Origin: Whitmania pigra | Lineage: Eukaryota > Annelida > Clitellata > Hirudinida > Haemopidae | Assembly (NCBI GenBank): GCA_021613335.1 | Contig: JAJTWR010000269.1 | Location: 346,001-410,000, forward strand | DNA: 64,000 nt | Direction: 5' to 3' | Part shown: positions 53,401 through 64,000 of the stretch, one piece after another | Layout of the letters: every line of letters begins with the position of its first letter | How positions within the stretch are numbered: the first letter of the stretch is position 1 | The notes under the pieces: generated by a model | What the model was told of the DNA's origin: nothing | The model's database searches: none | Seen by the model: the letters and a program-made list of their open reading frames with translations, nothing else | Translations under genes and position numbers: made by a program

Positions 53401-54652
53401 TTACATTCAGTTATTAAGACATCGGGGTACGAGACCCTACGGCCATCTTGAGGGGGGACCTCGGTCCACACAGCTGGTCCCTACGGTAGAGCCAGAGATT
53501 GCTAATCGTTTGTTTTACAACATTAACCTTAATTTTCAGCAATAATTAACCTTTGTTGCTTAACGTTATTATCAAACAGGAATAACCCGATTGCACCAGG
53601 AGACCTAAATAGGGCTAAGGCCTCATTATCTCTTATTATCTAGAAATTAGTTTGAATATTAATAATATTATTAATTAATAATAATAATAATAATTGATTT
53701 TTAAAATTGCATGCTGGGTACGGATGCAGAGTAAAAGCTAGAAATTATTGGCCAGCTTTCAACAGGTCAGGCTCGCCTGGTGTCACGTGTTTTAATCATG
53801 GGGGTTACTTAGTGCTTTCGCATCCTTGCATTATGATTGCAATAATTAATTAATTGATTAATTAATTTCTTAATATTTAAACCTCGTTAATATTCGGAGC
53901 CTAGCGTTCTGATTGGCCGATTTTGATTGCGTCATTTAGAATGAAGTTGATTAAACGTAAACACGCGGGAGGCCCAAACCTGGAGTATAGAGTATTTCGC
54001 CTTTAAGGAAAAGATTTTTTTTTTTAAATATTTCAACTTAGCTTTAAAAGTTTTTTTATTAAATTTTGAAACCATGAGGAACATCATGTTAAGTAAGACT
54101 CTGTTTTTTTTTTCTGCATGAACGTCTTTTTTTTCGCACCATGTGCGCAAAGGCGGATGCGCCTTTTGTCGGTCATTTATATAGCGCACCTTCCCTACCT
54201 TGGGGAAGCTTGTGCCAGTGCAAGTTGGATTTCGAAGACGACAAAACCAGGCTGTTTCCCTAGGCAGGAACCAGAAACGTCATTTCAGCTTTTTCCAGGG
54301 GGCTGGAGAGAGAGGGTATACCCTCGCAAAACTTGAGCAGATGACATTTTATAGGCTTCTAGCCAACATTAAGGAGTGAGGGATGGAAAACCTTCGCACA
54401 ACGTTAGGAGATGACCCCTGGCCCATGATCCCTGACTCATGACCCCTGACCCGTGACCCATGACTCCCCAAGTGACGTCTCCGGCGACAGACACGTAACC
54501 CTCTGAATGTAACATGCACGATGCCATTACATGCCTGAACGTCTATATCAAATAGAATATAATATAAAAGATATCGTTTTATTATTATTATTATTATTAT
54601 TAATTATTATTAATTATTATTTTCATCATCACTATTACTATTATTCAATCAG
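53401..54652. other. GC-richer intergenic stretch, repeat-like
   Basis: Two patches of more mixed composition (about 53420-53640 and 54160-54500) contrast with the AT-rich surroundings. They include GGGTACGAGACCCTACGGC, a TATATAGCGC-containing repeat at 54178 and the short repeated phrases CCCTGACTCATGACCCCTGA. No coding frame was recognised, and they look like old dispersed repeats. The missing 5' exon of the following gene could lie here or farther upstream. Confidence 0.4.
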
Positions 54653-60414
<5,762 letters not shown>

Positions 60415-60815
60415 TGAATGGATGGATGGATGGATGATGGATGGATGGATGGATGGAGGATGGATGGATGGATGGATGGATGGATGGATGGATGGATGGA
60501 TGGATGGATGGATGGATGGATGGATGATGGATGGATGGATGATGGATGGATGGATGGATGGATGGATGGATGGATGGATGGATGGATGGATGGATGGATG
60601 GATGGATGGATGGATGGATGGATGGATGGATGGATGGATGGATGGATGGATGGATGGATGGATGGATGGATGGATGGATGGATGGATGGATGGATGGATG
60701 GATGGATGGATGGATGGATGGATGGATGGATGGATGGATGGATGGATGATGGATGGATGGATGGATGGATGGATGGATGGATGGATGGATGGATGGATGG
60801 AATGGATGGATGGAA
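60415..60815. repeat. (GGAT)n array, about 400 bp
   Basis: Pure ATGG/GGAT repeat with occasional GATGATGG slips. It is the reverse complement of the ATCC array at 9766, and gives Met-Asp-Gly-Trp and Pro-Ser-Ile-His open frames that are not genes. Confidence 0.98.
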
Positions 60816-60859
60816 GAATGTTGGATTGGTGCAGAGCAGAGAATGAGTTTTGCAAGTGA

Positions 60860-61131
60860 CATTTTGACCCGTGAGTCATCATCAGTGACGTCATGAATGG
60901 GCCGATCGAAGCGTTTATTTTCAAGAGTGGAACCTTTATTAAAATTTATTCCGCGCTTTATTAAATTGAAAAGAAATAAATTTAGCAGAATATTTTAAAA
61001 ATATTTTAAAATGCTAAAATGATCGACAAATCGATTACATTTTGGCACTACATTTGGCAGACGATATCATTATATGAGACATTCATTGACAAAAACCTTT
61101 TAAACAAAAAAAAACATCAATGGATTTATTG

Positions 61132-61170
<39 letters not shown>

Positions 61171-62474
61171 TAATAATAATAAGAATAATAATAATAATTG
61201 AATCAAGTAACAATTTTGAGCTTCGGCTACGTTTCGTTTTTTATTATGCGCGCGGAACGAATGAACGTATTTCAATGAAATCTTGGAAAAAGTTAGTTCG
61301 CAATGACGAAAAACTTTTCTCTTTTTTTAAAGTCATTTAGGTGAAAAATAAGGGCTAAACTAAACATTTTAACATTTTGCGCTTTAGCTACATATGCCAA
61401 TAATAAGCTCCCTGTTTGGCCGATTTTTCCCCGGAACCAAAATTATTGGTTTATGAGACACTATTATTCCCTATTATGTTTTAAAAAAATTAATTATTTT
61501 TATTATAAGCCAGATTGGGAAAAATGTCCCTAAGGGTTATATTACCCACTAGTAGACTTGAAATCTCAAGTCGTGCAAATTTCTCGATTGACTAGTTTTT
61601 CGTGAATATCTCTCAAACTAATTTAAATTGGAAGACCAAACTTTAGAATATGGAAGAATACTTCATATTCTAACTTTTGTGAAAGAATGGGTTCTCTAAA
61701 ATATGTTGAAGTCGAGATATTAGGTACTTTTATGTACGTGCCGTCGCGGCTCAAATTCAACAAACTCTACATTCAACTAACATGCTCTTTACCATTTTCA
61801 ACGTAATAACCGATGAAATATCAAATTTTAAGGTCTGACCAAGTCTGTTTAATATTGTAGGTGGTGGAATTCTAGTTAAAATGACATTATCTCTAGTATT
61901 TATTCGATATTTTGTAAAAAATGATTCCAAAGTGACATGGCGGTGTAGCCATAACTCAATAATAGCGCATTTGTTATGCCGGTCTAATTTAAGGCTCTAA
62001 AAACTTGTTTGTAATTAAAATAGCAATTAAACTGTAATTTGTATTAATTCTCAAAAGTGGTTTATTGAAGAGGAAAAAGAGGCGAGGTTTAAACAGACTT
62101 TTACTAATATCTCATTAAATATAAGTCGTTGGAAGTTCAACTTTAGAAATGTTTGTCTTTAAGTCATCCGTGATATTTAAATAGATTGTTAGCACTTTAA
62201 AACTTTTTACAGAGGAAATATGTATAGTAGTTTTAAGCCAATGTTGTCATTCAAACACCGTTCACTTTTAAACATTCTTCTCGAACTTTCGCTTTAACGT
62301 AGCAGCTGCGAAGTGGCTTCTTGCTAATTTAAAATGGGTAGCTTGAATTCTGATGAATCAATAGAACAACATATACTAGTTTATTAAACTAATGAACTTT
62401 AGTCTAAGCGATGTCATCAATTTTGTAATTTCTTTAGAGCAACAATGTCTCTCAGGACATGTTTTTGGACTTAA
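60860..62474. other. Intergenic region upstream of the transposon-like ORFs
   Basis: AT-rich sequence with an AAT run at 61131-61195. From about 61230 it shows a long stretch of moderate complexity and no large frame, which could be the 5' flank of the element encoding the ORFs at 62475. No terminal repeat was seen. Confidence 0.35.
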
Positions 62475-63311
62475 ATGAACCATCTGGTTGAAAGTCATTC
62501 AGTTGTCTTTTGCCAACAACCAGTGAAAAACCTTCCAAGACATTTGCAGTCAAAAAACACAACATCAATATTCTCAGTCAAAATCTGCAAAATTTACAAA
62601 ACTGCTAAGCCAAAGGTGAAGAAGTGCTGCCCAATGTGCAACCTATCTATTAATAGAGTTTTTCAGCATTTAAGGAGAAAACACAACCTGACAGGGGAAC
62701 TTTTGCATTCCATGTCTAGGCAAGCAAAGACCAAAGAGTTTCCACAAACAATAAAAGAAATCACTCCCTTTAAAAAATAGATGCTTAGTGAACCAAATCT
62801 ACAAATTCCTTCAACATCTTTCAATAGTCAAAACCTATTATTAATCACAATTGATGATTACTTTCTAACAAATTTTACTGATCATATGAATTCTTTAGAA
62901 GGTGGTTCAAAATCAAATTCTAAAGAATATACCAATAATGAGGCACATATTTTGAAAATAGTTGGAAACTCTATTGATGATCTTATGCCAGACAATGTTA
63001 GCAATAAATATGTCAACCCAATATTTCAAAGTTGCAAGGCAAAGATTGGAGTAGATGGGGCATCATTTAAAGAAAAGAAGCCAGCAACACTGACACAATC
63101 ATATTTGTATTCATTTAAATCCTTCATAAATTACTTGTTTCTCAAGTTGCCAGATCTCAAAAACATTAGAATGTTTTCTTGGAATGAATGTCTGCCACAA
63201 TGGCTACAAACAGTCAGAAAGGGGTTGATCATTTCTCTAAGTTTCTATTTTAGAGACTGGATGAAACAATATGATATTTTTGGTTTTTGTATTTTTCAAG
63301 CATTTGTTTAG
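62475..63311 (+). pseudogene. Zinc-finger, possibly recombinase-like transposon ORF, interrupted
   Basis: One reading frame of about 278 codons is broken by a TAG at 62778-62780 and ends with a stop at 63311. The first part has paired CxxC/H modules: NLPRHLQSKN, then CCPMCNLSINRVFQHLRRKH, a C-x2-C...H-x4-H finger. The second part has ATLTQSYLYSFKSFINYLFL, which resembles the N-terminal core-binding helices of tyrosine recombinases, as in Crypton-type or DIRS-type elements. The catalytic Arg-His-Arg-Tyr region is not present before the frame ends. Composition and the internal stop suggest a degraded mobile-element gene. The recombinase assignment is tentative; it could be another kind of zinc-finger protein. 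Confidence 0.4.
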
Positions 63312-63537
63312 CATTAAATTTGAAAATTAGACAATGTTTAAGTATTCGATCTTAATATAGAAACGCAAAAGGTTGTGTAATTCATTGCGTTATTAACGTG
63401 ACAAAACACAAAACACAATTAAGAAACATTTCATATGTGGTGGGTCATGAGCTTCTACATCATTATTAACTTCTGCTGAAAAAGCAGAAAAAGACCAAGT
63501 TTGGCGCTCCTATGCTACCTTAACCTAGGTAACATAG

Positions 63538-63666
63538 GCGCAATCCCCTGCTCTTCGTCTACTTATGTTATGTAACATGAGCTCAATCCCTTGCGCCCCG
63601 TCTACCTGCGTTATGTAGCATGAGCGCGAAACCCTGCGTCCTGTCTACCTGCGTTATGTAGTGTTA
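63538..63666. repeat. 43-bp tandem repeat, 3 copies
   Basis: GC-richer units of the form GCGCAATCCCYTGC followed by GTCTACCTGCGTTATGTAGC and ATGA start at 63538, 63581 and 63624 and are about 80% identical. A partial fourth start, GTGCGATCG, follows. Confidence 0.85.
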
Positions 63667-63797
63667 GTGCGATCGCTAACTCTTATACTACGCAAGTTTG
63701 TTCATTTCGGACCCTTGCTACGCACGCGATCGTAGAAAAGGCGCACGCGGATGCAATGTCGCTACATAATATCGTAGCGTTAGCGGCTTTTCAATTC

Positions 63798-64000
<203 letters not shown>

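Overview
The window looks like nuclear DNA of an invertebrate animal, most likely a lophotrochozoan. An annelid, and possibly a leech, would fit, but this is inferred from composition and gene content, not from a match. The DNA is AT-rich with short exons, mostly GT-AG introns (a few GC-AG), and a very heavy load of AAT/TTA, GAT/ATC and ATCC microsatellites and minisatellites. Gene models were built by hand from splice sites, reading-frame phase across junctions and recognisable protein motifs. For the main genes every junction was checked for phase.

Layout. 1-3620 (+): the 3' part of ataxin-10. 4539-6707 (-): a membrane protein with a WSC domain, an EGF-like segment and one transmembrane helix. 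7796-8563 (-): a single-exon secreted protein of unknown family. 11413-12586 (+): a small secreted precursor that looks like a neuropeptide gene, with a TATA box, a non-coding first exon and a poly(A) signal. 12925-13250 (-): a non-LTR retrotransposon remnant. 13854-18296 (+): a 13-exon, 521-residue leucine-rich-repeat protein with a distant ZYG-11/ZER1 look. 19510-20114 (-): the C-terminal part of a single-pass membrane protein. 21405-25960 (+): a secreted protein with two fucolectin-like domains and a PAN/apple-like C-terminus; the first lectin domain has a frameshift, and its last intron holds a decayed antisense hAT transposon. 27227-34215 (-): an 11-exon, 698-residue ETS transcription factor. 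34938-49615 (+): a 27-exon, 1097-residue Misshapen/TNIK/MINK-type MAP4K kinase with a CNH domain, head-to-head with the ETS gene. 54653-58849 (+): an extracellular VCBS/FG-GAP protein with a probable GPI-anchor tail. 62475-63311 (+): a broken zinc-finger, possibly recombinase-like, transposon ORF.

These are independent animal genes and do not form an operon or a pathway. The most unusual content is structural: direct duplications of about 385 bp (19098 and 26586) and about 190 bp (29110 and 30488); minisatellites that start at or beside splice sites of the kinase gene (36390, 42765); three predicted GC-AG introns; a hAT element with an inverted copy of its own 3' end; and an ETS protein with a structured-looking block that I could not assign to a family. 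Most long open frames elsewhere are translations of microsatellites and are not genes.
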